From positions 1 through 21,219 of the forward strand of contig CAMDJU010000014.1 of NCBI GenBank assembly GCA_945900695.1: DNA of 21,219 bases, in the 5' to 3' direction. The stretch comes from Bordetella parapertussis (lineage in GTDB: Bacteria; Pseudomonadota; Gammaproteobacteria; Burkholderiales; Burkholderiaceae_C). Below, piece after piece: positions 1 to 8,112 of the stretch. The notes below the pieces were generated by a model. That model saw only the letters and a program-made list of their open reading frames with translations, searched no databases and was not told the origin of the DNA. Positions within the stretch are counted from its first letter, which is position 1; the number at the start of each line of letters is the position of its first letter. The translations under genes and the position numbers were made by a program.

Positions 1-161
1 CACAGGATGAACACATAGGCCATCTCGCCGAGCATGAAAGGCGTCATGAACCAGGGCAAGGCGCACAAGCCCAGCAGCAGCAAGGCATAAAGGTTGCGGT
101 CAAAGGGACTGCGCCACAGGGCGAAGCCTTCGCGGTATTGGGTGTGGTAATCAAAACGCAT
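1..161 (-). CDS. livM: Branched-chain amino acid-type ABC permease, LivM-like (5' part only)
   Basis: Translating the minus strand from the ATG at 161 gives an open frame of 53 codons to the window edge. It starts MRFDYHTQYREG, then a hydrophobic stretch (YALLLLGLCALPWFM) and the start of a second one. This cytoplasmic start followed by a first membrane helix is typical of LivM-type permeases, which form the inner-membrane channel together with LivH. It begins 20 bases after the stop of the LivH-like gene, so the two are almost certainly co-transcribed. An AAGAAAGA stretch about ten bases upstream can act as ribosome binding site. The call rests mostly on the position after livH, because only the N-terminus is visible. 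The ATPase and binding-protein genes would be expected beyond the left edge. Confidence 0.72.
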   Translation of the reverse strand, partial: MRFDYHTQYREGFALWRSPFDRNLYALLLLGLCALPWFMTPFMLGEMAYVFIL

Positions 162-181
162 CGATGCGGTTCTTTCTTGTT

Positions 182-1066
182 TCAGACGCGTCGGCCATGT
201 GCTTCGCCCAGCAAGCCATGGGGACGCACAATGAGCACAGCAATCAGCACCAGATAGGCCACGATATCTTTGGTGCCATCGGGCATGTAAACACCTGCGT
301 ACTGTTCAATCAGGCCAATCAGAAGACCGCCCACAATCGCCCCTGGAATGCTGCCAAAGCCACCCAGCACCAGGGCTGATAAAGCCTTGAGGGTGACAAA
401 CCACAAGCTGATGTCCACCAAGGTGATGGGCGCCAACAGCACGCCTGCAAATGCCGCCGTGATCCCCCCCAGCGCCCAGACCATGGAGTTGACGCGCTTG
501 ACGCGTACGCCGTTCAGATAAGCGGCCAGTTGGTTTTGTGAAGCCGCCTGCATGGCCACACCAAGTCGGGTGAAACGGAAAAAGCAGAACAGCACCAAGG
601 TCACCATCATGGACACGCCCAGGATGACCAATTGCAAGTTGGCTATCGACAGGCCAGCCAATTGCGTACTTTGCTGGCTCCAGGGTGTGGGGTAGTTGCG
701 TGACTCGGGGCCAAACAGCATGCTCACAGCACCCCGGATCATGAAGGCCAGTGCAATGGTCAGCATCACACCGGCAAATTGCGGTTGACCTGCAATGCGG
801 CGAATGACCAAGGCATCCAGTGCAAAAGCAAACAGGGCCACGCCCAGCACGGTGATCATCAAGGCCAGCCAAAACGGCAAGCCCCACACCGTGATCAAGC
901 CCCAGGCACTGAAGGCCGAGACCACCAGCAAGTCACCGTGGGCAAAGTTGAGCACTTCGGTGGCTTTGTAAATCAGCACAATGCCCAGCGCCACCAGCGC
1001 ATAGATGGCCCCCACGGCGATGCCGTTGACGGTCAGCTGGGCAAAGGTCAGCCAAAAATCATTCAT
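182..1066 (-). CDS. livH: Branched-chain amino acid-type ABC permease, LivH-like
   Basis: The 294-residue product is an integral inner-membrane protein of the LivH family. It begins MNDFWLTFAQLTVNGIAVGA and contains the family hallmarks ALGIVLIYKATEVLNFAHGD near the N-terminus and ALVLGGFGSIPGAIVGG near the C-terminus. With LivM it would form the channel of a HAAT-type importer; homologues carry branched-chain amino acids, but also aromatic acids, amides and other carboxylates. The frame stays open upstream to 1330, but that part lies inside the regulator gene. The ATG at 1066 overlaps the regulator stop (ATGA) and gives the normal family N-terminus, so I chose it. Lying at the end of a catabolic operon, it may import the pathway substrate or an intermediate rather than leucine; this is inference. 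Confidence 0.9.
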   Translation of the reverse strand: MNDFWLTFAQLTVNGIAVGAIYALVALGIVLIYKATEVLNFAHGDLLVVSAFSAWGLITVWGLPFWLALMITVLGVALFAFALDALVIRRIAGQPQFAGVMLTIALAFMIRGAVSMLFGPESRNYPTPWSQQSTQLAGLSIANLQLVILGVSMMVTLVLFCFFRFTRLGVAMQAASQNQLAAYLNGVRVKRVNSMVWALGGITAAFAGVLLAPITLVDISLWFVTLKALSALVLGGFGSIPGAIVGGLLIGLIEQYAGVYMPDGTKDIVAYLVLIAVLIVRPHGLLGEAHGRRV

Positions 1067-2004
1067 GGCGTTTTTCCATTGGATGTCTGAAAGGAGACTT
1101 CCCAGGGGTCCAGGTTCTGCTGGCAGTGATCGCACGCGACCATTGGGAAGAAGCGGTGTTGACACGCGCGATGGCGGGGGCGAATCGAACTTTGTTCGTG
1201 CAAATGCGATTCGCTGGCCCAGTTGGATAGGCAGACGATATAGCCAAACAAATCTCGGCTGCTGGGGGTCAGCCGGTACAGCCTGCGGCGGGCATCGGTT
1301 CCATCGGTTTCGCAGCTCAGCAAGTGGCACTCGACCATGTCCGAGAGGCGGCGCGACAGGACTTTGGGCCCGATGCCGAGCACATGGGTGATTTGGTCAA
1401 AGTAGTGACAGCCGAGCACCACTGCCGTGAGAATCAATAAACTCCAGCGGTCAACGCGTAAACCCAGGCTTATATCGCGGGCCTCCCTCACGGACATCCG
1501 TGGGGTGCGAAGCCCCTCCAGCGGTTGATGTCGCAAGCGGGGGTTGGGCACGAGGCTGTAGTCCAAGTCCTTCATGCTGATCTCTTGACCGCATGCTTTG
1601 CAGCACAACACTGGATTGAAGTGGTGTTGGCATGTTTGGTGGAAAAGTTTTTTGGGCAGGTCTTGCGCGCGCTTGCCCCATTTCTTCTCCCAGGCCCAAA
1701 TCATCAGGGTGGCGTCGTACAAACCCAGGCCTTTGCGGGTCAGGTGGTATTCATGGCGCGGTGGGTTGTCCTGGTACAGACGTGGCTTGATGACCCCGGT
1801 TTGTACCAAAGAGCGCAAGCGGTCAGACAAAGTGGGGCGGGGAATGTTGGAAAAGCTTTGCAGCTCGTCGAACCGTCGAATCCCCAAAAAAGCCGACAAC
1901 ATGACTTGGACTGTCCAGCGGTCTCCAAAGACTTTCAGGCCGTGGCTCAGTGTGCTGCTGGCCAGCGCGGCTTGTGTCAGTTCCAGGTCGGGGGTGTGGG
2001 TCAT
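1063..2004 (-). CDS. Tandem HxlR-type winged-helix transcriptional regulator
   Basis: This 313-residue protein is two HxlR-like winged-helix units in one chain. Unit 1 spans about residues 18-110: FGDRWTVQVM, then RRFDELQ, IPRPTLSDRLRSL and YHLTRKG, the usual HxlR order of helix, recognition helix and wing. Unit 2 spans about 175-265: RVDRWSLLIL, YFDQITHVLGIGPKVLSRRL, YRLTPSSRD. Each is followed by the same cysteine/histidine pattern, CxHx7CxxC: C125, H127, C135, C138 and C281, H283, C291, C294, probably a zinc site. Ordinary HxlR regulators are about 110-150 residues and act as dimers, so this one could be a covalent pseudo-dimer. It begins 34 bases after the thiolase stop and overlaps livH by 4 bases, so it probably controls its own operon. 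The ligand is unknown. The ribosome site is weak. Confidence 0.85.
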   Translation of the reverse strand: MTHTPDLELTQAALASSTLSHGLKVFGDRWTVQVMLSAFLGIRRFDELQSFSNIPRPTLSDRLRSLVQTGVIKPRLYQDNPPRHEYHLTRKGLGLYDATLMIWAWEKKWGKRAQDLPKKLFHQTCQHHFNPVLCCKACGQEISMKDLDYSLVPNPRLRHQPLEGLRTPRMSVREARDISLGLRVDRWSLLILTAVVLGCHYFDQITHVLGIGPKVLSRRLSDMVECHLLSCETDGTDARRRLYRLTPSSRDLFGYIVCLSNWASESHLHEQSSIRPRHRACQHRFFPMVACDHCQQNLDPWEVSFQTSNGKTP

Positions 2005-2038
2005 GCCTGTGATGCGCGAAGTGCTGGGTGATCAGGCG

Positions 2039-3238
2039 TTAGACGCGTTCCACCACCATGGCCACCGCCAAGCCGGCGGCGCCACACAGGCTGATCACGG
2101 CACGGCGCGCTTGTCGGGCTTCCAGTTCGTCCAGCGCCATTCCCACGAGGGCGCTACCCGTGGAGCCCATGGCATGGCCCAGAGCTATGGCACCGCCATT
2201 TACATTGAGCTTGCTGTGGGGAACATTCAGATGCTTCATGTAGTGCAGCATCAGTGAGGCGAAGGATTCATTCACCTCAAACAGGTCAATGTCTTCAATA
2301 TGCAAGCCTGCTTTTGTCAAAGCCTTTTGTGTGGCTTGCACCGCACCGGTCAACGCCAGCGTGTGGTCCACACTCACGGTGGCTGTGGCCAAGATGCGCG
2401 CCCTGGGCTTGAGTCCCAGTCTGGCCGCAGCACCAGGGCTGGCCAGCAACACCACGGAAGCACCATCGGCCATGGCGGGCGAGTTGCCCGCATGTTGCAC
2501 ATGATCTATCCGGTCCAGGCCATAGCGCTCACACATCAGGCGGTCAATCCCGTACTTATCGGCCATGGCTGCAAAGGCGGGTTTGAGCCCGGCCAGGCTC
2601 ACCAGTGTGGTCTGCGCTCTGGGGGTTTCGTCTTGCTCTAGTAAGGACACGCCTTGTGCATCCACAACGGGTACGACCGAGCGAAAACGCCCTTGTTCCA
2701 AAGCGGAGATAGCGCGTTGCTGAGAAGCCACGGCATATGCATCGCATTGTTCACGGCTGAAACCCTCTTGCGTCGCAATGGTGTCTGCACTGATGCCAAT
2801 GGGCACCAGCGTGGTTTGCTGCTGGAACTCAAAGTCGTGGGTGAGCGGCCCTTGGTCCGAGGCCATGGGCACACGCGACATCATTTCGACACCCCCACCC
2901 ACGGCCAAGCTGTCGTTGTCCATGGCCTGCTGTGCCGCCAGATGAACAGCGCTCAGACCTGAGGCGCAGTAGCGATTGATGCTCAGGCCTGGCACGCTGT
3001 CGTGCCAGCCGGCACGCACCAGGGACAGCTTGGCGATGTTGGCGCCTTGGTCTGCGGTTTGTGTCACACAGCCGATGAGGGTGTCACTCACCTGTGCGGT
3101 GTTCAGGCCGATGCGCTTGGCCAAGGCGGTCAATTGCTGGGCCAGCAAGTCCACTGGTTTGACTTGCCGCAGGGCCCCTTTGTCATTGCCCCGGCCGCGT
3201 GGGCTGCGCAAGGCCTCGATGATCAGGGGATGGTTCAT
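2039..3238 (-). CDS. Thiolase (acetyl-CoA acetyltransferase family)
   Basis: The 399-residue protein is a full-length classical thiolase, which cleaves 3-oxoacyl-CoA with CoA to acetyl-CoA (or the reverse). All three catalytic elements are present: nucleophile C91 in NRYCASGLSA, H355 in GGAIALGHAMGSTG, and C385 in SLCGAAGLAVAM. The N-terminal IIEALRSPRGRG is also typical. The frame stays open further upstream, but the ATG at 3238 overlaps the preceding stop by 4 bases (ATGA) and gives the normal family start. It differs clearly from the SCP2-type thiolase two genes upstream, so the operon has two thiolytic enzymes, perhaps for two cycles or chain lengths. Physiological substrate cannot be read from sequence. 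Confidence 0.93.
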   Translation of the reverse strand: MNHPLIIEALRSPRGRGNDKGALRQVKPVDLLAQQLTALAKRIGLNTAQVSDTLIGCVTQTADQGANIAKLSLVRAGWHDSVPGLSINRYCASGLSAVHLAAQQAMDNDSLAVGGGVEMMSRVPMASDQGPLTHDFEFQQQTTLVPIGISADTIATQEGFSREQCDAYAVASQQRAISALEQGRFRSVVPVVDAQGVSLLEQDETPRAQTTLVSLAGLKPAFAAMADKYGIDRLMCERYGLDRIDHVQHAGNSPAMADGASVVLLASPGAAARLGLKPRARILATATVSVDHTLALTGAVQATQKALTKAGLHIEDIDLFEVNESFASLMLHYMKHLNVPHSKLNVNGGAIALGHAMGSTGSALVGMALDELEARQARRAVISLCGAAGLAVAMVVERV

Positions 3239-4209
3239 GGTGTGTCCTTGGTTTGAGGGGCGCGGCTCGGTAGGCGTGGGAAAAAGGCAGGCACTGTGGC
3301 GCAATAGTTGGCATAGCCAGGTTTTGTTTTGACCATGTGGCGCTCCATCAACGAGGTTGCAGAGCCCTTGTTCATGAACCAGGTGACATACAGCAGCGGC
3401 AGCACCGAAAGCCATCCCCAGGGGTGCGCCAGAGCAAACACACCATAGCCCCACCACATACAGGCCTGCCCGAAGTAGTTGGGGTGTCGAGTCAAGGCCC
3501 AAAGGCCGGTGTCGAGCAGTTGCGAGCGGTCGGTGCGTTGGCGTTTGAAGCGTGTCAGTTGCCAATCACTGAAGGCTTCAAAGACGAAGCCCACCAACCA
3601 GACCAGCGCGCCTGCGATGTGCCAAAAGCCAATTTCCCCGGGCGCACGCATGCCAAAAACCAAGGGGACCGCCCAAATCCAGATCACCACACCTTGGAGC
3701 AAAAAAATCTGGAAATAACTCCACCACCACCAACGTGCCCCCGAGCGCTGGCGCCAGCGCGCATAGCGAGGGTCTTCACCGTGGGGCAAATTGCGCCAAA
3801 GGATGTACAGCGAATAACGTCCAAATCCGATACTGGTCATGGCCAACAAAAGAACATTGGAAGCGTGGGCTTGCGCCCCGAGGTGTAAAAAGAGCCACCA
3901 GCTCATACCCAGCAACAATAAGCCGTAGGCAATGTCCATGATGCTGGCGTCTCGCTTGAGCAAGCTGATGACCCAGACCACGGTCAGCCAGACCCAAAGC
4001 CAGATGCCCAATTGTAAAAACGTAGACAGGAAATTAGCGGCCCATGCACCGCTGAGTGCCAGAGCTGCGGCAGTCAAAGGCAATACGGGGTAAGCCCGGT
4101 CAAGCCAGCGGGTGTTTTCGCGTGGCATGCCCCTCAACCACATAGCGACCATGGCAACCCAAATCAGCAGCACCGCCATGGCGTGCTCTTGCCACAAGGT
4201 TTCGATCAT
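3235..4209 (-). CDS. DUF1295 / steroid 5-alpha-reductase-like membrane protein
   Basis: The 324-residue protein has many hydrophobic segments and carries the C-terminal signature of the DUF1295 and isoprenylcysteine methyltransferase/steroid reductase superfamily: DTGLWALTRHPNYFGQ, then MERHMVKTKPGYANY and PAFFPRLPSR. In eukaryotic relatives this fold reduces enone double bonds with NADPH; most bacterial DUF1295 proteins have no proven reaction. Lying between two thiolase genes and overlapping both by 4 bases, it is likely part of the pathway, perhaps reducing a conjugated C=C bond of a terpenoid-like intermediate at the membrane (inference). ATG 4209 is chosen because it overlaps the upstream stop as ATGA; the open frame upstream lies inside that thiolase. 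Confidence 0.85.
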   Translation of the reverse strand: MIETLWQEHAMAVLLIWVAMVAMWLRGMPRENTRWLDRAYPVLPLTAAALALSGAWAANFLSTFLQLGIWLWVWLTVVWVISLLKRDASIMDIAYGLLLLGMSWWLFLHLGAQAHASNVLLLAMTSIGFGRYSLYILWRNLPHGEDPRYARWRQRSGARWWWWSYFQIFLLQGVVIWIWAVPLVFGMRAPGEIGFWHIAGALVWLVGFVFEAFSDWQLTRFKRQRTDRSQLLDTGLWALTRHPNYFGQACMWWGYGVFALAHPWGWLSVLPLLYVTWFMNKGSATSLMERHMVKTKPGYANYCATVPAFFPRLPSRAPQTKDTP

Positions 4210-5444
4210 GCTTGTCCGGTCTCGACGACAAAGCTCACCACCGTGGCGCAAGAACCGCCGATATTCAAGGTCTGAATTCGCTGCGCGCCTTCGATCTGAC
4301 AGGCCTCTGCTTGTCCGGTGACTTGGAGAGCTGAGTCCCAGAGCATGCGTGTGCCGGTAGCGCCCACCGGATGGCCGCAGCCGATCAGGCCGCCACTCAT
4401 GTTGACCGGGCAGCGACCACCTGGGACGATTGAGCCATCTTCGACCGCTTGCCAGCTTTGCCCTGGCGCTGTCAGGCCCAGGTGGTCGATGGCCATGTAT
4501 TCGGTGGTGGTGAAGCAGTCATGAGTTTCGATGCCGCTCATCGCGTCAATGCCCGATACACCGGCACGGCGCCAGGCGTCTTCAATGGTTTGTCGCACAT
4601 GGGGGAACACATAGGGTTGGCCCTGGCTGCGTTCAATTTTGTCGCGCAGGCGCAGACCCGCGTTGCGGTGGCCCCAGCCTGCAATGCGCGCCATGCGCTC
4701 CAGCGACTTGCCATGCTGGCGGGCGTAGGACTGTGTAAAACGGGCAGAGGCCAACACCACAGCGCAGGCCCCATCGGTGATCTGGCCGCAGTCCTGGCGG
4801 CGCGTGCCCGGCTCGATGATCGGGTTGGCTTCGTCGTCATCGGTGAAGCTCAGGGCATTAAATTGCCAAGCGCGGGTTTGTGCCAGGGGGTTGCGTTTGG
4901 CGTTGCTGTAGTTGATTTCGGCAATGCGGTTCAGGTGCTTGCGGTCAAGCCCGTAGCGGCGCTCGTATTCTTGTGCCAGCAAACCAAAAGCGGCGGGCCA
5001 CATGTAGGTGCAGTCAATGTCTTCGTGGCCTTGCCAGGCCGCAGCGTTCTGGTTGACCGAGGCCACATTGCCCGAGGTGTTCTTGAATTCCTCGACGCCC
5101 ATCACCAGCACACAGTCGTAACGGCCCGCTTCGATTTCGGCCATGGCCGCCAACACGCCCAGAGACGAAGAAGCGCAGGCGCCTTCGTGACGCATGGCCG
5201 GAACACCCCAGAGTTCGGGGGTCATTTGCGCCACCATGGAGCCCAGGTGGGCTTGCTGGCGTTGCAGTTCACCAAAGGCATTGCCCACATGGATGCTCTC
5301 GATGGCCGAGGTGTCTAGTTTGGCATTGTTCAGCACGCCTTGCGTGGCTTCTTGCACCATGTCAGAGATGTCCTGACCCTGGCGGGACCAGGACTTGGCG
5401 AAGTCGGACTGGTAGCCGCCCAAAATGTAAACGGGTGCGCTCAT
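4206..5444 (-). CDS. SCP2/lipid-transfer-type thiolase
   Basis: This 412-residue protein belongs to the SCP2-type thiolase group (sterol-carrier-protein/Ltp-like). Visible motifs are C90 in HEGACASSSLGVLAA, the HDCF box in ETHDCFTTTEYMAIDHLG, H358 in GGLIGCGHPVGATG, and C399 in NIGGSCATVV. In characterised pathways such enzymes shorten or split side chains of sterols and other bulky acyl-CoAs; some act as retro-aldolases with a DUF35 partner. I see no DUF35 gene in this window, and C90 and C399 favour true thiolysis. A strong ribosome site (AAGGAG, about six bases before the ATG at 5444) sets the start even though the frame continues upstream. It overlaps the preceding gene by 4 bases. Confidence 0.9.
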   Translation of the reverse strand: MSAPVYILGGYQSDFAKSWSRQGQDISDMVQEATQGVLNNAKLDTSAIESIHVGNAFGELQRQQAHLGSMVAQMTPELWGVPAMRHEGACASSSLGVLAAMAEIEAGRYDCVLVMGVEEFKNTSGNVASVNQNAAAWQGHEDIDCTYMWPAAFGLLAQEYERRYGLDRKHLNRIAEINYSNAKRNPLAQTRAWQFNALSFTDDDEANPIIEPGTRRQDCGQITDGACAVVLASARFTQSYARQHGKSLERMARIAGWGHRNAGLRLRDKIERSQGQPYVFPHVRQTIEDAWRRAGVSGIDAMSGIETHDCFTTTEYMAIDHLGLTAPGQSWQAVEDGSIVPGGRCPVNMSGGLIGCGHPVGATGTRMLWDSALQVTGQAEACQIEGAQRIQTLNIGGSCATVVSFVVETGQA

Positions 5445-6415
5445 TGGAAACTCCTTTGGGGATAGGGCAGGGCTTGCAAGCGCTGCATGGCGGTGGTGTA
5501 TTCGAGGACCAGCTGCTCCACGATGCTGGCCATGGGTGCGGTTTGGTGGATGGTGCCTAGGCCCTGGCCTGCTGCCCAAACATCCAACCATTTCTTGCCA
5601 GCAAAGGAAGCGCTGCTGTCGTATTGGCGGGAAGGGGCATCGGGCATGTTGTCCGGGTCCAGGCCGTTCAGCCGCAGCGAGGGCTTGAGCCAACTGGCCG
5701 ATGTGCCGGTCACCCCTGCGCTGACGATCAGGTCATCCACCGTGCTGTCGACGACCATTTGTTTGTAGGCCTCTGGCGCCATGCTTTCGGTGGCGGGAAT
5801 GAAGCGCGTGCCCATGTAAACGTAATCTGCGCCTGATGCGATGGCCCCAGCAATGCCCCAGCCGTCGCTGATGCCGCCGCCCAAAACCACTTCGCCATCA
5901 AAGAACTCGCGGATGGCGCTGACAAAAGCAAACGGTGACAAAAAGCCGGTGTGGCCCCCTGCACCTGCCGAGACGCAAGCCAGGCCATCGGCCCCGGCCT
6001 TGACGGCTTTTTGGGCCAAAGTCAGGTTGATGACGTCGGCGAACACCCGGCCGCCATACCCGTGCACCACCTCGATGGCGGGTTTGGGACTGCCTAAGGC
6101 CGTGACCACCACCGGCGGTTTGTAGCGGGCTATCAATTCCAGGTCTTGCGCCAAACGGGTGTTGGACGAGTGCGTGACGAGGTTGGCACACCAGGGGCCC
6201 ACGGTGTCTGCACCTTGTACATCACGAGCGGCCGCCAAGCCTTCGGTGATGGTTTTCATCCACTCGTCGAGTTTGTCGATGGGGCGCGCATTGGGGGTTG
6301 GAAAGGCCCCCACAATGCCCGCCTTGCAAGCGGCCATGACCATCTCGGGTCCCGAGATCAAAAACATCGGCGCAGCAAACACCGGTAGTCGCAGGGGCAA
6401 GCGTTGGTGGGTCAT
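5441..6415 (-). CDS. Nitronate monooxygenase-like FMN flavoprotein
   Basis: The 324-residue protein is a TIM-barrel flavoprotein of the nitronate monooxygenase/2-nitropropane dioxygenase family. It shows the N-terminal LPVFAAPMFLISGPEM, the active-site histidine H155 in SAGAGGHTGFLSP, the phosphate-binding part VVLGGGISDGWGIAGAIASGADYVYMGTRF and the downstream ESMAPEAYK. The family includes true nitronate oxidases, but also FabK-like enoyl reductases and IpdC of steroid catabolism, which acts on CoA-bound ring fragments. Between an aldehyde dehydrogenase and a thiolase, with 4-base overlaps on both sides, a role on an unsaturated acyl-CoA is more likely than nitronate detoxification (inference). 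ATG 6415 overlaps the upstream stop. Confidence 0.9.
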   Translation of the reverse strand: MTHQRLPLRLPVFAAPMFLISGPEMVMAACKAGIVGAFPTPNARPIDKLDEWMKTITEGLAAARDVQGADTVGPWCANLVTHSSNTRLAQDLELIARYKPPVVVTALGSPKPAIEVVHGYGGRVFADVINLTLAQKAVKAGADGLACVSAGAGGHTGFLSPFAFVSAIREFFDGEVVLGGGISDGWGIAGAIASGADYVYMGTRFIPATESMAPEAYKQMVVDSTVDDLIVSAGVTGTSASWLKPSLRLNGLDPDNMPDAPSRQYDSSASFAGKKWLDVWAAGQGLGTIHQTAPMASIVEQLVLEYTTAMQRLQALPYPQRSFQ

Positions 6416-8112
6416 GCGGTCGTGCCACTTTCCTGCGTGATCGGGCGACGCGACTGCACAATGCCAAATCGACCGGCCACAAAAGCCAGGTTGGTCAGCG
6501 TCGCATTGCCTGCTCGGTTCAGACCCGTGACGTGGTAATCGCTGTAGGCCGCTGCAAAGTTCAAAGGCATTGCGCCCACCAAGTTGATGGTCAGCTGGGC
6601 GCCTGCGCGGGCATAGGCGGCCTCGGCCTGGGCGATGAAGTCTTCACGTGTGGAATACAAAAATGCGGTCAAGCCGCCTTGGCTGCGGGCGTCTTGCGTG
6701 GCTTGCTTCAGGGCATCTTGTGCGTCCTCACACGCGATGACAAAACTGATGGGACCGAAACGCTCTTCTGCATACAGATCACGCTCTTGCGTACTGACTT
6801 GCAGCATGAGTGGCGTGCTGGTGCGGGCGCTCGGAAATTCCGGGTGCGCATAGGGCTGGGGTGATAGCAACACCTGGCCGCGCTGCTGACCTTGCGCTTG
6901 CAGGTCTTGCAGCAAAGCCAGTGTTTGTGGCGACTGGATGGTGGCCAAAATCATGGACGCTTTTTTCGGGTCCGATGTCAAGGCCTGCACGGCTGATGCC
7001 AGGCGTTGGGCGACCTCGTGGAAGGGTACCGTGCCTTGCGGCGTGTTCACGCCCGATTGCGGGATGTAGATGTTTTGCGGGCTGGTGCACATTTGCGCAC
7101 TGAACAAGCACATGGTGGTGGCCAGATTGCGCAAAGCCGCGTCGAGGTCTTGCGCCGACTCCAGCACCACGGTGTTGCAACCGGCCGTCTCGGTGAAGGC
7201 CAATGCAGGGTGGGCGTTTTGCTCTACCCATTGGCCAAAACGCACACTGCCGGTGAAGTCCACGATGGCGGTTTTGGGGTGTTTGATCAGCACTTTGCCA
7301 ATCGGCTCGCTGGTCGTGTCAGTGGCCAGTGTCACCAAGTTGGGAGCAAAGCCTGCAGCCTGCAGCACTTGGCGAAAGGCCTTGACCGTGATGGCCATTG
7401 GCAACACGGTGGCCGGGTGGGGTTTGACGATCACCGGGTTGCCGGTGGCCAGGCTCGCCATCATGGATGGCCAGGCGTTCCAGGTGGGAAAACTTGCGCA
7501 GGAAAAACACACGGCCGTGCCACGGGGCACCAGGCGGTAGGTCTTTTGCAAGTGGATTTCAGAGTTGCCAAAGCGCCTGGACCAGTGGGCCGAAGGGGCG
7601 ACCGAGCGCATGGCTTGTTCGGCATACACCAGGGCCTCGATGCTGCGGTCCAGCGCGTTCACGCCCGAGCCGGCATAGGCCATGTTGTAGCTTTGCCCTG
7701 CGGTGTGCATGACCGCGTGCAAGACTTCAAACAGGTGGTCACGGTACAGGACTTCGAGCACTTCCATCAGCACGCCAATGCGCTGCATGTAAGAGGCCCG
7801 TGCCCAGCTGTCCATCGCATTTTCGGCGGCGTCGAACAGGGTGTTGATGTCCGATTGCGGGTAGACCACGCCCAAGGCTTGTTGGGTGTAAGGCGATATT
7901 TCTTCGCCAATCCAATTTGTAATGCCGGGTTGGCCCAGTTCAAACCGGCCGTTTTTCAGGTGCTGTTCGAAAGCAGCCAGACCCGCGCTTTTGGCGAACG
8001 CAGCCTCGGGGTATTTGTCGGGCATTTCCGGGTAAGGGCTCCAGCAGTGGCGCGTGGCACAGGCTTGCTGGGCGCGTTCAAAGCGGGCCTGGTGCTTTTC
8101 GAAGAGGGTCAT
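6412..8112 (-). CDS. paaN: PaaN-type aldehyde dehydrogenase
   Basis: The 566-residue protein is an aldehyde dehydrogenase of the PaaN branch linked to phenylacetate degradation. The N-terminal about 100 residues (ending in the SDINTLFDAAENAM region) are longer than in common aldehyde dehydrogenases, as in PaaN_2-type proteins. The NAD-binding part has TGNPVIVKPHPATVLP (about 223-238) and FTGSV; the catalytic pair is E308 in AFTETAGCN and C342 in FSAQMCTSP. There is no fused hydratase domain, unlike PaaZ. It should oxidise an aldehyde or CoA-bound semialdehyde, which fits the dioxygenases upstream that yield aldehydes. The stop of the lipocalin gene and this ATG overlap as TGATG; a TTG one codon earlier is the alternative start. 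Confidence 0.88.
   Translation of the reverse strand: MTLFEKHQARFERAQQACATRHCWSPYPEMPDKYPEAAFAKSAGLAAFEQHLKNGRFELGQPGITNWIGEEISPYTQQALGVVYPQSDINTLFDAAENAMDSWARASYMQRIGVLMEVLEVLYRDHLFEVLHAVMHTAGQSYNMAYAGSGVNALDRSIEALVYAEQAMRSVAPSAHWSRRFGNSEIHLQKTYRLVPRGTAVCFSCASFPTWNAWPSMMASLATGNPVIVKPHPATVLPMAITVKAFRQVLQAAGFAPNLVTLATDTTSEPIGKVLIKHPKTAIVDFTGSVRFGQWVEQNAHPALAFTETAGCNTVVLESAQDLDAALRNLATTMCLFSAQMCTSPQNIYIPQSGVNTPQGTVPFHEVAQRLASAVQALTSDPKKASMILATIQSPQTLALLQDLQAQGQQRGQVLLSPQPYAHPEFPSARTSTPLMLQVSTQERDLYAEERFGPISFVIACEDAQDALKQATQDARSQGGLTAFLYSTREDFIAQAEAAYARAGAQLTINLVGAMPLNFAAAYSDYHVTGLNRAGNATLTNLAFVAGRFGIVQSRRPITQESGTTA

Noticed and set aside
1067..1330. N-terminal extension of the LivH-like permease
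   Set aside because: The extra 88 codons are the regulator gene read in another frame; the ATG at 1066 has the ATGA overlap and gives the normal family start.
3239..3565. Long N-terminal extension of the classical thiolase
   Set aside because: It overlaps the C-terminus of the DUF1295 gene and has no thiolase similarity; MNHPLIIEALRSP at 3238 is the usual thiolase start.
4449..5318. Plus-strand open frame of 289 codons
   Set aside because: Antisense shadow of the SCP2-type thiolase, whose active-site motifs are all present.
6412..8112. Complete phenylacetate (paa) degradation locus
   Set aside because: Only the PaaN-like dehydrogenase is present; no paaABCDE monooxygenase, paaK ligase, paaG or paaZ gene is in the window, so the dehydrogenase alone does not show phenylacetate catabolism.
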